DNA from: Spirochaeta sp. UBA5339
GTDB lineage: Bacteria; Spirochaetota; Spirochaetia; DSM-2461
DNA: 64,000 nt
Assembly (NCBI GenBank): GCA_002408085.1
Contig: DHQL01000007.1
Coordinates: 62,001 to 126,000 of the forward strand
Direction of reading: 5' to 3'
The position numbers were made by a program, and so were the translations under genes. A model generated the notes under the pieces. That model ran no database searches, had not been told where the DNA came from, and saw only the letters and a program-made list of their open reading frames with translations. Every line of letters begins with the position of its first letter. Positions within the stretch are counted from its first letter, which is position 1. Positions 40,044 to 49,364 of the stretch are shown piece after piece.

Positions 40044-41399
40044 ATGACCAAAGATTTAACCAGTGGTAAAACACTTATACAGATATTAAACTTCTCTATA
40101 CCCGTTCTCTTCGGGTACCTGTTTCAGCAGTTCTACAATGTTGTGGATACTATTATTGTCGGAAAGAGTCTCGGGGTTGAAGCCCTTGCCGCCGTAGGAG
40201 CGACGGGATCCGTAAACTTTCTGATTCTCGGTTTCTGTGTAGGACTCTGTTCGGGATTCGCCATACCCGTTGCCCAGAGCTTCGGTGCCCTGGATTACAG
40301 AAAGATGCGCCGCTTCCTCTACAATGCTGAGATTCTGGCTGTGGGCTTTTCCGTTGCCGTTACCGCCCTTACTGTTATTTTCTGCAGACCCCTGCTTCAG
40401 ATGATGCAGACACCCCCGGATATAATCGACCGGGCTGTGCAGTACATCCTGATTATCTTCTGGGGTATCCCCTTTATTTTCCTCTTTAATATGGTGGCCA
40501 GCATCCTGAGGGCCGTGGGAGACAGCCGTACACCCCTGTTTTTTCTTGTGGTCTCTTCGATCCTGAATATTGCGCTTGACCTGGTTTTTATTCTGGTCTT
40601 CCACTGGGATGTGGCCGGGGCAGCTCTGGCCACTGTGGTTTCCCAGGGTGCGGCGGGAGTTGTCTGTCTCTTCTATATGAAGAGGAAATTCGTCATTCTC
40701 AAACTGAACCATGAGGACAAGGTACCGGACAGAACTCTGATGAAGTCCCTCTGCGGAGCGGGGATTCCAATGGGACTCCAGTACTCCATTACCGCCATTG
40801 GCGCCGTGGTTCTTCAGTCCTCCCTCAATGCCCTGGGTGCCGCTGCAGTTGCCGCTGTTACTGCGGCACAGAGAATTCAGATGTTTTTCAATGCCCCCTA
40901 TGATGCCCTTGGAACCACCATGGCCACATTTGGTGGGCAGAATGCCGGTGCCCGCAAGTGGGACCGTCTCAAGGAGGGGGTATTCAAGAGTTCTCTTCTG
41001 GGACTGATTTACTCCATAATCTCCCTGGGCATTATGATTCTCTTCGGCAGACATCTGGGAATGCTCTTTGTGGATGGAGGTGAAGCAGCCATTATCAGTG
41101 ATATTCACAGATATCTGGTAATCAACGGCTTCTTCTTCTTTCCCCTGGCCCTTGTCAATATCGTCCGCTTTATGATTCAGGGAATGGGATTCAGCTCCTT
41201 TGCCATTCTTTCGGGTGTTCTTGAGATGATAGGACGGGGAGCCGCAGCAGTATTCCTGGTTCCCGCCTTCGGCTTTGCAGGAGTTGCCCTTGCGGGGCCC
41301 CTGGCATGGATACTGGCGGATGTCTTCCTGATTCCAGCCTTCTACTACTGTCTGGGCCGTCTCAGACAGACTCCTGTCGAGGAACGCCTGGTCGCCTAG
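40044..41399 (+). CDS. MATE-family efflux transporter
   Basis: A 451-residue, twelve-helix protein of the MATE/DinF type: N-terminal SIPVLFGYLFQQFYNVVDTIIVGK, then LGVEALAAVGATGSV, and the matching second-half repeat GAAAVAAVTAAQRIQMFFNAPYDALGTTMATFGGQNAGA. It exports cationic or drug-like compounds in exchange for Na+ or H+. GAGG precedes the ATG. An AT-rich 180-bp region upstream, shared with the divergent SDR, should hold its promoter. Confidence 0.92.
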   Translation: MTKDLTSGKTLIQILNFSIPVLFGYLFQQFYNVVDTIIVGKSLGVEALAAVGATGSVNFLILGFCVGLCSGFAIPVAQSFGALDYRKMRRFLYNAEILAVGFSVAVTALTVIFCRPLLQMMQTPPDIIDRAVQYILIIFWGIPFIFLFNMVASILRAVGDSRTPLFFLVVSSILNIALDLVFILVFHWDVAGAALATVVSQGAAGVVCLFYMKRKFVILKLNHEDKVPDRTLMKSLCGAGIPMGLQYSITAIGAVVLQSSLNALGAAAVAAVTAAQRIQMFFNAPYDALGTTMATFGGQNAGARKWDRLKEGVFKSSLLGLIYSIISLGIMILFGRHLGMLFVDGGEAAIISDIHRYLVINGFFFFPLALVNIVRFMIQGMGFSSFAILSGVLEMIGRGAAAVFLVPAFGFAGVALAGPLAWILADVFLIPAFYYCLGRLRQTPVEERLVA

Positions 41400-41476
41400 G
41401 CAATAGCCGGTCTTCAGGGGGCATATTTACTTTCCTTCAATTTGGGGATATATGATTAAATTGATGGAGATCACTG

Positions 41477-42421
41477 GTGATGAAAACAACTGCCCCCGCC
41501 GGCGGGGATTTCAGAATTAAGCAGGAGGGATGGAGCGAGTCTCCCTGTTCCCTCTGTAACGGCACTCCCTGCTGCCGCAATCTGCCTCTGACTTCCTGTA
41601 CTCTGGACAGCCGGCGGGACTTTATCTCTCTTCTCCTGGTATCCTCATACAGAGACATCTATCCCGCCCTGAAGGATTCGGGGGAGTGGATTATCTATCT
41701 GGGACGGAACTGCTCTTTTCATGATCCGATCAGCGGAAAGTGCGGTATTCATGGCGCTCCTGATCAGAGTATGGTATGCAAGTCCTACGATGCCCACAGC
41801 TGCTGGTATATTGATGCCTTCAGAGGGGACAGCTCCAGAACAATGATCCCCTTCACCACGAATATGCTGGTCTGGTTTGAGAAAACATACAGTCTTATTG
41901 ATAATCATTTTGACTGCGGCTGCGACTGGGATGAACTCTGCTGCAGGGCTGTTGGCAGGGAAGCGGGGCCGCAGAAACAAGCTGAGCTCCCAGTGCCGCC
42001 GGAGAGCAGAATGCTGAGCTTTGAAGAGAGCCGGAACGAGGAGTTCCTCTTTTTTCCTCCCTTCAGACGTCCTGAAAGGCGCAGTCACCTGGATCTGCTC
42101 CTCTTCCGCCTGGGATTTCCCGGAGTATCCCTGGCGGTCTCGGACAGCTGCTGGGCATTTCTGGTCAGAGATTCCATAGATCCGGAGGCTCTGGGACTGA
42201 TCAGAAATGAGTATTATCCGGGTATTAACCCTGGAGACGGGGCTTTCAGTTTTGACAGTATTCGAAGAGAGCAGAATCCCTGGTCCAGTTCCGGTGAGGA
42301 GTGGCTCGTTCTGGAACGGGATGAGCTGTATGCAATTACCGCCCTGTGCTCATTCAGCCCCGACGGAAGAATTACAGAATATCCCGATATCCGGGAGATT
42401 CAGGATATTCTCAGCCTGTAA
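41477..42421 (+). CDS. Cysteine-rich YkgJ-like metal-cluster protein
   Basis: A 314-residue protein whose first half has clustered cysteines: Cys24-x2-Cys27-x4-Cys32-Cys33, then NCSFHDPISGKCGIHG, MVCKSYDAHSC, and CGCDWDELCC. This resembles the YkgJ (CxxCxxxxCC) family, thought to bind zinc or an iron-sulphur cluster, but with extra cysteines and a C-terminal half of about 150 residues lacking them. No catalytic role is established. The start is GTG 41477 or the adjacent ATG 41480, with GGAGA upstream. It ends in an unusual hairpin region shared with the converging DUF3943 gene. Confidence 0.7.
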   Translation: MMKTTAPAGGDFRIKQEGWSESPCSLCNGTPCCRNLPLTSCTLDSRRDFISLLLVSSYRDIYPALKDSGEWIIYLGRNCSFHDPISGKCGIHGAPDQSMVCKSYDAHSCWYIDAFRGDSSRTMIPFTTNMLVWFEKTYSLIDNHFDCGCDWDELCCRAVGREAGPQKQAELPVPPESRMLSFEESRNEEFLFFPPFRRPERRSHLDLLLFRLGFPGVSLAVSDSCWAFLVRDSIDPEALGLIRNEYYPGINPGDGAFSFDSIRREQNPWSSSGEEWLVLERDELYAITALCSFSPDGRITEYPDIREIQDILSL

Positions 42422-42425
42422 GCGC

Positions 42426-42467
42426 CTCCGGTTCAGGGTGAACCGGAGAGGGGAGTGTGAACCGGAG
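42426..42467. terminator. Hairpin with a duplicated right arm between converging genes
   Basis: CTCCGGTTCA (42426-42435) pairs perfectly with TGAACCGGAG at 42439-42448 and equally with a second copy at 42458-42467. It sits 4 bp after the YkgJ-like stop and 12 bp before the DUF3943 stop. There is no T-tract. Confidence 0.5.
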
Positions 42468-42479
42468 AGGAGAGAACTG

Positions 42480-43955
42480 TTAAAATCTGAAACCGGCGGT
42501 CAGTTCAAACTTGTACATCAGTTCGTCAACAATAAGGTCATCGGTATCGCTGTAATCCTTATAGAAGCTCTCCTTGTGGTAGAGTGAGGTCTGGAAACCG
42601 GCGAACCATCTGTCTGTAAACATGTACTTCATGGATATTGAGGACGCTCCCACCAGCTCTATTCCTCTGGAACCGTTTTCCGGGACAGAGCTGTCAATGA
42701 TATGGAGGTTGTATGCTGTGTACCCCAGATCGATATAGAGCCTGTCCTTTCTGACAAACTGCAGTCCCAGCTTCATATTGGCTCCCATGCTGAGGCTGTA
42801 GTTCCGGCGCTCATAGTCCGGAGCATTTCCGTCAACAATATCGTTGTATTTCAGAAAAATGATGTCACTGGCCCCCATGGGAACAAAGTTCAGGAAGAGT
42901 TTTGAGTTGAGGGTCCAGTTTTTTCCCAGAGGACCCGTTCTCTGCCAGCCCCCGCCGATGGCGTTGACTCCCAGGTTGAGAAAGCTGTTGTAGATAAAGT
43001 CGTAGTGCATATAGAAGCCGAGCTGGTTGCGTATGTCGATATTATCGCTGTAGAAGGTCCAGCCGTAGAGGTGACCCGCAGAGAAAAAGGTCAGAAAGAG
43101 CTGATCATTCAGATCAAAACCGGCTGTTGTTTTCATGCTGAACCAGTCGTAGGGAGCTCCATGGCCGTTCTTGATAAAGGGCGTATTGTATTCCAGATCC
43201 AGATTGTAATTGTATGAGACTCCCTGTGTGGTAAGACGATAATCACTGGGTCGGGGAAGAACACTGACATCGGCCAGAGAGTATCCGACGGCACCATAGC
43301 TGAATCCGTGGACATCACCCTTTTCGGGAGGTCTTCCCGGAAGGAGGGCGTGGTTTACAGTTGTCGCGGGAGACAGAAGGGTTGCCCCCACCCAGCGGCC
43401 TACGCCGGGATCTTCAATGCTTCCCTCTTCACCGTGAAGAATCACATCGGAAAGGCGGAAGAACATCTCTCCCACCGCAATACCGCCCATGGTAGTCACA
43501 ATAAAGTCATTTACCGAGGGAGTTTCCGTCTCCATCAGAAGCTCCCAGGTGATACTTCCCAGGGCTGTAATAGATGCGGAGGCCCAGAAGTTGTTGCCAG
43601 ATGTTCTGGCGGCAGAGTAGTAGACCGATCCCTGATAGGGATGACCTAGATGATTGACTATAAATTCATCCTGATCCCAGACCCAGGGATTGGACAGGTT
43701 GGTCCACATGGAATCCCAGGATATCATGCCGTAATCGGCCTGGCTGATATAGCGGTTAAAGCCCCAAAGGGCCACATTGGCAACCTGTGCCTCCATAAAA
43801 CCCAGACCATAGAGGTAGAAAGGAGAGTAGTTGTCGAAGATGACTGTTTCATCATTCTCTTCCGCAGAGGGCTCTCCGGAAGCAGGTCCTTCAGCACTGA
43901 ACACAGGGAATACCAGGGTAAAAAGAAGACCCAGAAGGATTAGTTTTCTTTTCAT
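42480..43955 (-). CDS. DUF3943 domain outer-membrane/periplasmic protein
   Basis: A 491-residue protein with a signal peptide (MKRKLILLGLLFTLVFPVFSA). The region DQDEFIVNHLGHPYQGSVYYSAART through SITWELLMETETPSVNDF (about 95-170) is the DUF3943 signature. The second half is rich in aromatic beta-strands, and the protein ends in GFRF, as barrels do. Its ATG overlaps the stop of the preceding barrel gene (ATGA at 43952-43955), so both are made together. Function is unknown; location is probably the outer membrane. Confidence 0.82.
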   Translation of the reverse strand: MKRKLILLGLLFTLVFPVFSAEGPASGEPSAEENDETVIFDNYSPFYLYGLGFMEAQVANVALWGFNRYISQADYGMISWDSMWTNLSNPWVWDQDEFIVNHLGHPYQGSVYYSAARTSGNNFWASASITALGSITWELLMETETPSVNDFIVTTMGGIAVGEMFFRLSDVILHGEEGSIEDPGVGRWVGATLLSPATTVNHALLPGRPPEKGDVHGFSYGAVGYSLADVSVLPRPSDYRLTTQGVSYNYNLDLEYNTPFIKNGHGAPYDWFSMKTTAGFDLNDQLFLTFFSAGHLYGWTFYSDNIDIRNQLGFYMHYDFIYNSFLNLGVNAIGGGWQRTGPLGKNWTLNSKLFLNFVPMGASDIIFLKYNDIVDGNAPDYERRNYSLSMGANMKLGLQFVRKDRLYIDLGYTAYNLHIIDSSVPENGSRGIELVGASSISMKYMFTDRWFAGFQTSLYHKESFYKDYSDTDDLIVDELMYKFELTAGFRF

Positions 43956-44629
43956 CTGTTTTCTCCTGCTGTTCCGAATTTCAGGCCTGTACCGATGGAT
44001 ACCACATTCTGATAGTTGCTGCCTATGTCTCTGATGGATCGGGTGAAATCTCTTGAATAACGGAGCTCAAGAAGAACATCCACCTTTTTCATCTCACCCT
44101 GCCAGCCCAGAGCCGTCATGACTCCCAGACCCACAGGGTTGTACATATCCCGGCTGTTTGTATGCTTGTTGTACTCATGCCCGTCCTGAACGATCTCCGA
44201 CTCGGCCAGAAGGATTGAGAGCTGGGGGCCGGCCATAAAGTACACCCATCTGTCCTTCTTCAGGGGAATCCGGTACTTTAGCATTACCGGAATATCCAGA
44301 TTAAACTTATTAATAAGATGTGCCTCTCTCTCGTCTCCTGAGACAAGAACATACCCCCCTCCGGCGGCAGAGAGGAGAAGCTCCGTCTGCAGTGATAAAC
44401 GGGAGTGAAAGCTGTATTCGACGGTCGGCCCCAGAGAGAATCCGAGAATCGGATTGTTCTGTACTTTTTCAAAGCTGCCGATCTGATTGTCCATAAAGCT
44501 GCTGTATCCGCTGCCTGTGTAGAAGGGCATTGAGAAGGTTCCGATCATGCCGAAGCGGATTTTCTCCCCGGCTGTCAGTCCTGAGACCAGGATGAGACCC
44601 ATGATCAGAATCAAAATTTTCTTCAACAT
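43952..44629 (-). CDS. Outer-membrane beta-barrel protein (small porin-like)
   Basis: A 225-residue protein with signal peptide (about 1-21) and alternating strands consistent with an 8-10-strand barrel of the OMP_b-brl/PorT-like type (RLSLQTELLLSAAGGGY, PVMLKYRIPL, DVLLELRYSRDFTRSI, VVSIGTGLKFG). It is the first gene of a two-gene unit with the DUF3943 protein (4-bp overlap). Whether the two form a complex is unknown. Confidence 0.78.
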   Translation of the reverse strand: MLKKILILIMGLILVSGLTAGEKIRFGMIGTFSMPFYTGSGYSSFMDNQIGSFEKVQNNPILGFSLGPTVEYSFHSRLSLQTELLLSAAGGGYVLVSGDEREAHLINKFNLDIPVMLKYRIPLKKDRWVYFMAGPQLSILLAESEIVQDGHEYNKHTNSRDMYNPVGLGVMTALGWQGEMKKVDVLLELRYSRDFTRSIRDIGSNYQNVVSIGTGLKFGTAGENR

Positions 44630-44758
44630 TCTAATTTTCCTGATTTTCTAAAATTTCTGAAAAGATATGCACCTTAGAACCATGTTAGGATGAATTGCTT
44701 AAGCACTTCAATAGATTCTTCCCTGTGAACAGATGATTAGGTGCGGGCTGGTGTTTAC

Positions 44759-45043
44759 CTATGTTCCGGGGAAATAGATAATATTCTCTTCTGCTTCAGA
44801 TTCTTCAAGTATCTCTTCAAGTTCCTGCACGATCAGTCTGGAACGGATAACGGCTCTTCTCTGGTCCTTTTTAAGCTTCCGTTCGGCTCCTCTCAGACGC
44901 CGGGAATCTTCAGGGGAGGTATAGATTTTTTTCAGGGCTGTTATTCTGTCCAGATCGTAGTTACTGATAGCCTCGTCAATCTGTGATTGGAGCATATCAT
45001 TGTGCATACAGTGAATTTTAATATATCTTTTCCTGTTTTTCAT
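44759..45043 (-). CDS. Small charged helical protein, hypothetical
   Basis: A 94-residue, highly charged protein, almost wholly helical, with a likely coiled coil (about 48-85, RGAERKLKKDQRR then VQELEEILEESEAEE). It has no signal peptide and no known motif. Codon use fits its neighbours, which argues for a real gene, but the ribosome site before the ATG at 45043 is weak and an internal ATG 12 codons later is an alternative start. It lies alone between an outer-membrane gene pair and the divergent UPF0489 gene. Confidence 0.5.
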   Translation of the reverse strand: MKNRKRYIKIHCMHNDMLQSQIDEAISNYDLDRITALKKIYTSPEDSRRLRGAERKLKKDQRRAVIRSRLIVQELEEILEESEAEENIIYFPGT

Positions 45044-45175
45044 AAAATCAGGGAGAAATTCCCTGATTTTCCTGTCAGGCCCCTTTAAGGCTCCCTTTAT
45101 ATCTCCTATGATGGCCCCTTTGTATCCGATTCATCTGTCAATAATTGGACAAGTTCTGACAAGGAAAAGTTTTAT

Positions 45176-45976
45176 ATGAAAAGAATCAAGGTGAACCATA
45201 AAGATATCTATATTGTTGAGTCTCATAACCAGGTGCTGAAAGCCTGGGATTCCTCTCGGGCACAGAATGTTTTCTCCCTTGATTTTCATACGGATACAAG
45301 GAGAGCCTTCCATAACTATGCCTGGTGGCGGGCCGATACTGAGGTCAAAAAGGGACTATTTGACTGCCATGAAACCAGAAGACAGGAACTGGCTGATCAG
45401 AAGATTGAGGACTACAGGGCGGGAAGGATCTCCATTGATCAGGTCAACGATAATCTCAGGCATGATGAGCATCTGGACTTCGCTGTCAGAACGGGAATTG
45501 CGGATTCAGTTTTCATACTGTCCAGGCACCGCAACCGGAGCAGCTCCAATCCGAATGTTTATATTGCTTTGGGGGAAGAGGATTTTAGAGGTCAGCCTCT
45601 GATTGAATACTCTCCCGGCAGTGTACCCGGTATTGAAACCGACGAGTCCAGGGGATCTGATGACTCTGAGACCCTGAAAAAGCTGGCGGATCATTCCATT
45701 GATGACCTTCTTCTGGAAGAGGCTTTAACCCGGGTAGAGGAGTATAAGAGAGGCTTCTTTGACAGCTTCATCCTTGATATAGACTGTGATTACTTTAATA
45801 CTCACGGCAGTCTTTCTCCTGAGCGGTCCGGAATCATTAACAGTCTTGTCCGGGAGGCAGACTGTATCACCATTGCCCTTGAACCGGAATGTGTGAAGAT
45901 CTGCCGGCATCAGGGGGAAGATCTGGACAGTGCCCTGATTCTTGATAAACTTCTTGCCCTGATTGCTGCTGCCTGA
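45176..45976 (+). CDS. UPF0489 family protein, arginase-like metal motifs
   Basis: A 266-residue protein of the UPF0489 family. Metal-ligand-like motifs are visible: LDFHTDTR (Asp36, His38, Asp40), RHDEHLDFAV (near 95) and ILDIDCDYF (near 200), an order that recalls ureohydrolase/arginase folds. It may be a metal-dependent hydrolase, but no activity is known to me. AAGGAAAA precedes the ATG. It stands alone, with about 230 bp before the chemoreceptor gene. Confidence 0.78.
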   Translation: MKRIKVNHKDIYIVESHNQVLKAWDSSRAQNVFSLDFHTDTRRAFHNYAWWRADTEVKKGLFDCHETRRQELADQKIEDYRAGRISIDQVNDNLRHDEHLDFAVRTGIADSVFILSRHRNRSSSNPNVYIALGEEDFRGQPLIEYSPGSVPGIETDESRGSDDSETLKKLADHSIDDLLLEEALTRVEEYKRGFFDSFILDIDCDYFNTHGSLSPERSGIINSLVREADCITIALEPECVKICRHQGEDLDSALILDKLLALIAAA

Positions 45977-46209
45977 TCATACAAATCCTTACAGTTAAGT
46001 AGGAAAAAAGAATTTTTATTCCTGTTTTCCTCTGAAACTCAGACTTATTCAGCGTTCACGGCATATCTCCAAAGGGCTTTGTTGAAAGAAATTGATCAAT
46101 CAGTCAACATTAAACTGCCAATTATTTAATATATAAAAGTCTTCTGAACTGCCCGTAAAGGTCTGAGCAGAGGGTGAAAAACAATTACATAATTAAAACC
46201 GGAGTATCC

Positions 46210-48333
46210 ATGTCAAAAAGAACCAAAGGAAAAGCCTCCTTTTCCAGGCCCATGATTATCCTGGTTGTGCTGATACTTACCTGCGCCTTTCTTCTTCAGG
46301 TCCTGTTCATCTCTTCTACTGTTTCCAGTGAGTTTAAAGAGATACAGTCAGCCAATTTCTCCACCATCGTCATGTCTCTTTCAGAGCTGCTGGAGAGGGA
46401 GATCCTGTCCAATGAAAAGCTTCTTCACTCATATGCTCATATGATCTCTCTTTCAATGGAAAAGGGGGATCAGGAGATTGGATTGAAGTATCACGACATT
46501 ATTATGGCCCTGTTTGAGAGCAGCAGTTACTATGAGTCCTCCTATATCCTTGACCTGTCAGGAAAGGTTGTGGATACAACCTATTCTACATCTATGATTG
46601 GACGGGATCTCTCGGATCATGAATATTTTACTCAGATTCGTGACGGCAATAAAAGTTCCTATACCAGTTCCGAGGCCATTCTCTCCGAGGCAAGCGGTAA
46701 GTACACCATAGCCCATTCCACAGGTATTCAGAGAGACGGGAAGCTTGCCGGAGTTCTGGTGGTCACCCTGAAACTCTCAGGTTTTTCAAATGCCTTTATT
46801 CTCAGCAAAAGAATCGGTAAAACAGGATATCCCTATATTCTGGACAGTCAGGGTCTGATACTTGTCCATCCCTCAAAGGATCTTCTCTATTCACAGTCTC
46901 AGGAAGTGGATCCTTTTTTCTCCACTGTGCTGGAGAGTACGGAAAAGATGCAGACAATCTCCTACTCCCTGGGGGGGAAGAGTAAGCAGGGGGCTTTTGT
47001 ACGGATGCCGGGTACCAACTGGCTGATCTGTCTGGCCATAGATGATGATGAGGCTTTCAGGGCCATCGGATTCCTGAAAATTCTGCTGGTGGGAACCAGT
47101 ACAGTCCTGATTGTTCTGATCAGCCTGATTCTGGGAGCCTATGTACGAAGAAAACTGGTGGTCCGGGTCTCACATATTGAAGATATTCTCCATCAGGTTT
47201 CCCAGGGAGACCTGACCCTCAGGGGAGAAGTAAGAGGCAGAGATGAGGTGGCTGCTATGGCGGGGCATTTCAATATCTTTCTGGAGGAGCTGAACAGCTT
47301 TGTTTCAGGCCTTAAAAACCGACTTGAGAACCTGGGAACTGTAGGTGAGGACCTGTCGGCCAATATGGAGGAGACCGCTGCGGCGGTTCATCAGATCAGA
47401 ACCAATGTGGACAGTTCCAGGAAGCAGATCGACAGACAGATCCGCTCAGTAGACGAGACTGTTTCGGTGGTTGACGGAGTAGTTCGGAATATACAGAATC
47501 TGGAAGATTTTATCGATAGACAGGCCGATACCCTTCAGGAGGGTTCTTCTGCTGTAGAGGAGATGATCGCCCAGATCAGAACCGTGTCATCCTCTGCCGA
47601 GGAGGCCGAAGGCCTGATGGTCCATCTGGACAGCTCTTCCCGGGCGGGACAGGAAAAACTTAAAAATGTGGACTCCATGATATCCTCCATTGCATTGCAG
47701 TCTCAGAAGCTGGAGAGCGCCAATACTCTAATTGCAGGGATTGCCGCGCAGACCAATCTTCTTGCCATGAACGCGGCCATAGAGGCGGCCCATGCCGGTG
47801 ATGCGGGCCGGGGATTTGCGGTTGTTGCCGATGAGATCAGAAAACTGGCTGAGCAGTCCAGGTCGCAATCGGCGGAGGTCAAGGAGACCATCCGGGAGAT
47901 CACTTCGGCCTTTGAGATTATTGTTGAGGAGTCCCGGGCTACGGGACTCTCCTTTGCCGAGATCCTGAGTGATATGGATGCCATGAGCCGGTTTACGGCA
48001 GAGATAAAATCCTCCATGGAGGAGCAGGTTTCAGGCAGCAGTCAGGTTCTTCAGTCTCTTCAGGATATGAGGAACTCCGGGGCCGATGTTAAACTGGCGT
48101 CCAGGAAAATGAGTGAGGAGAATAAAAGAATTCTTGAGACCACCAGAACCCTGTCGGAAATTTCCACTGAAGTCTCTTCCGCCATAAATGAAATCGGCAA
48201 CGGAATGGATGAGATCAGCAGGTCCGTGGTCAATGTGGGAGAGATCTCAGTATTGAACAGAGACAGTATCGGATTTGTGAAAAATGAGGCTTCCCGATAT
48301 CAGACGGAAGAATCAAAGTTGTTGCGCAATTAA
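46210..48333 (+). CDS. Methyl-accepting chemotaxis protein with periplasmic Cache domain
   Basis: A 707-residue chemoreceptor: helix 1 (about 15-36), a double-Cache-type periplasmic sensor (40-285, with SSYYESSYILDLSGKVVDTTYSTSM), helix 2 (about 290-312), HAMP, and a long cytoplasmic coiled coil with the conserved hairpin tip AAQTNLLAMNAAIEAAHAGD to KLAEQS (about 513-555) that binds CheA/CheW. No C-terminal CheR-docking pentapeptide is seen. I choose the ATG at 46210 (GGAG upstream) over the GTG 12 codons earlier. It is only 48 bp ahead of the sensor lipoprotein-kinase-regulator genes and may sense the same sugar. Confidence 0.93.
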   Translation: MSKRTKGKASFSRPMIILVVLILTCAFLLQVLFISSTVSSEFKEIQSANFSTIVMSLSELLEREILSNEKLLHSYAHMISLSMEKGDQEIGLKYHDIIMALFESSSYYESSYILDLSGKVVDTTYSTSMIGRDLSDHEYFTQIRDGNKSSYTSSEAILSEASGKYTIAHSTGIQRDGKLAGVLVVTLKLSGFSNAFILSKRIGKTGYPYILDSQGLILVHPSKDLLYSQSQEVDPFFSTVLESTEKMQTISYSLGGKSKQGAFVRMPGTNWLICLAIDDDEAFRAIGFLKILLVGTSTVLIVLISLILGAYVRRKLVVRVSHIEDILHQVSQGDLTLRGEVRGRDEVAAMAGHFNIFLEELNSFVSGLKNRLENLGTVGEDLSANMEETAAAVHQIRTNVDSSRKQIDRQIRSVDETVSVVDGVVRNIQNLEDFIDRQADTLQEGSSAVEEMIAQIRTVSSSAEEAEGLMVHLDSSSRAGQEKLKNVDSMISSIALQSQKLESANTLIAGIAAQTNLLAMNAAIEAAHAGDAGRGFAVVADEIRKLAEQSRSQSAEVKETIREITSAFEIIVEESRATGLSFAEILSDMDAMSRFTAEIKSSMEEQVSGSSQVLQSLQDMRNSGADVKLASRKMSEENKRILETTRTLSEISTEVSSAINEIGNGMDEISRSVVNVGEISVLNRDSIGFVKNEASRYQTEESKLLRN

Positions 48334-48381
48334 AAAAACCGGGTTTACAATAAAATATCTTCTAAGTCCCGGGAAAACTCA

Positions 48382-49362
48382 TTGAATATAAAAAGAAAGC
48401 TCTCTTTCATCTTTGTTCTCTGTCTAACTCTGATATCTCTGCTTTCCGGCTGTTCCCGGGAGAATGAGAACACCAGGGATTCTGAAGAGAAGATTATCCT
48501 CGGGTTCTCTCAGATCGGCGCCGAGAGCGCCTGGAGAAAGTGCAACTCCCTTTCCATTCAGGAGGCGGCACAGGAGAGCAGTATTCAGCTTCTCTTTGCC
48601 AATGCGGAACAGAAGCAGGAGAACCAGATCAAGGCCCTGCGGTCCTTTATTGTCTATCAGGTGGATGTCATCGCCTTTGTACCCATTGTGGCTGACGGCT
48701 GGGACAATATTCTCAGGGAAGCCAGGGATGCCGGAATCCCGGTGCTTATTACAGACAGAAAGATCAATACGGCAGATGAAAACCTCTATGCGGGTTTTAT
48801 CGGAACCGACAGTGAGCAGGAGGGCCGGGAAGGGGCGGAATTCCTTATTAAGAAGTTTCCCGACGGGGAGCCAGTCAGAATCGTAGAGATCAGCGGAACC
48901 GAAGGGTCCTCTCCCGCCGTGGGCAGGGCCGCAGGGTTCAGAGAGGTTCTGGCAGATCATCCTGAATTCTCAATTGTCTACAGCGCTTCGGGGGACTTTC
49001 TCCGGTCCAAGGGCTATGAGCTGATGAAGAAGGTTCTGAAAGAGGTGGAGGATATTGATGTAATCTTCTCTCACAACGACGGCATGACCCTGGGCATCAT
49101 AGATGCCATGAAGGAGCAGGGAATCCGGCCGGGCAAGGACATTGTCATCGTGACTGTGGATGCGGAGCAGGCGGCCATTGATGCCCTGAAGCGGGGCGAG
49201 GTTAACTGTGTAATCGAGTGCAATCCCAAGACGGGACCAGCCATAATGGAGCTTGCCCGAAAGCTGGCCCGGGGCGAGGCAATCTCCCGACTACAGCATG
49301 TGGATGAAGAGGTCTTTTCCGAGTATGACGATCTTTCAGATATTCCTCCCCGGGGATACTGA
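48382..49362 (+). CDS. Sensor lipoprotein, paralogue of the furanose binding protein
   Basis: A 326-residue binding-protein-fold lipoprotein (lipobox LSGC, Cys24). FSQIGAESAWR, AEQKQENQIKALRSFI and GIPVLITDRKI match the YtfQ (galactofuranose-binding) family and the transport binding protein encoded at 52551. Because it is lipid-anchored and is followed two bases later by a histidine kinase, it probably presents bound sugar to that kinase rather than to the transporter. The start is TTG at 48382 with only a weak ribosome site, but it gives a perfect signal peptide and no other start fits. Confidence 0.85.
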   Translation: MNIKRKLSFIFVLCLTLISLLSGCSRENENTRDSEEKIILGFSQIGAESAWRKCNSLSIQEAAQESSIQLLFANAEQKQENQIKALRSFIVYQVDVIAFVPIVADGWDNILREARDAGIPVLITDRKINTADENLYAGFIGTDSEQEGREGAEFLIKKFPDGEPVRIVEISGTEGSSPAVGRAAGFREVLADHPEFSIVYSASGDFLRSKGYELMKKVLKEVEDIDVIFSHNDGMTLGIIDAMKEQGIRPGKDIVIVTVDAEQAAIDALKRGEVNCVIECNPKTGPAIMELARKLARGEAISRLQHVDEEVFSEYDDLSDIPPRGY

Positions 49363-49364
49363 AT

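Noticed and set aside
46060..46209. Sigma-28 (motility) promoter before the first chemoreceptor
   Set aside because: GCCAATTA resembles the -10 box, but no TAAA-type -35 is found at the required spacing.
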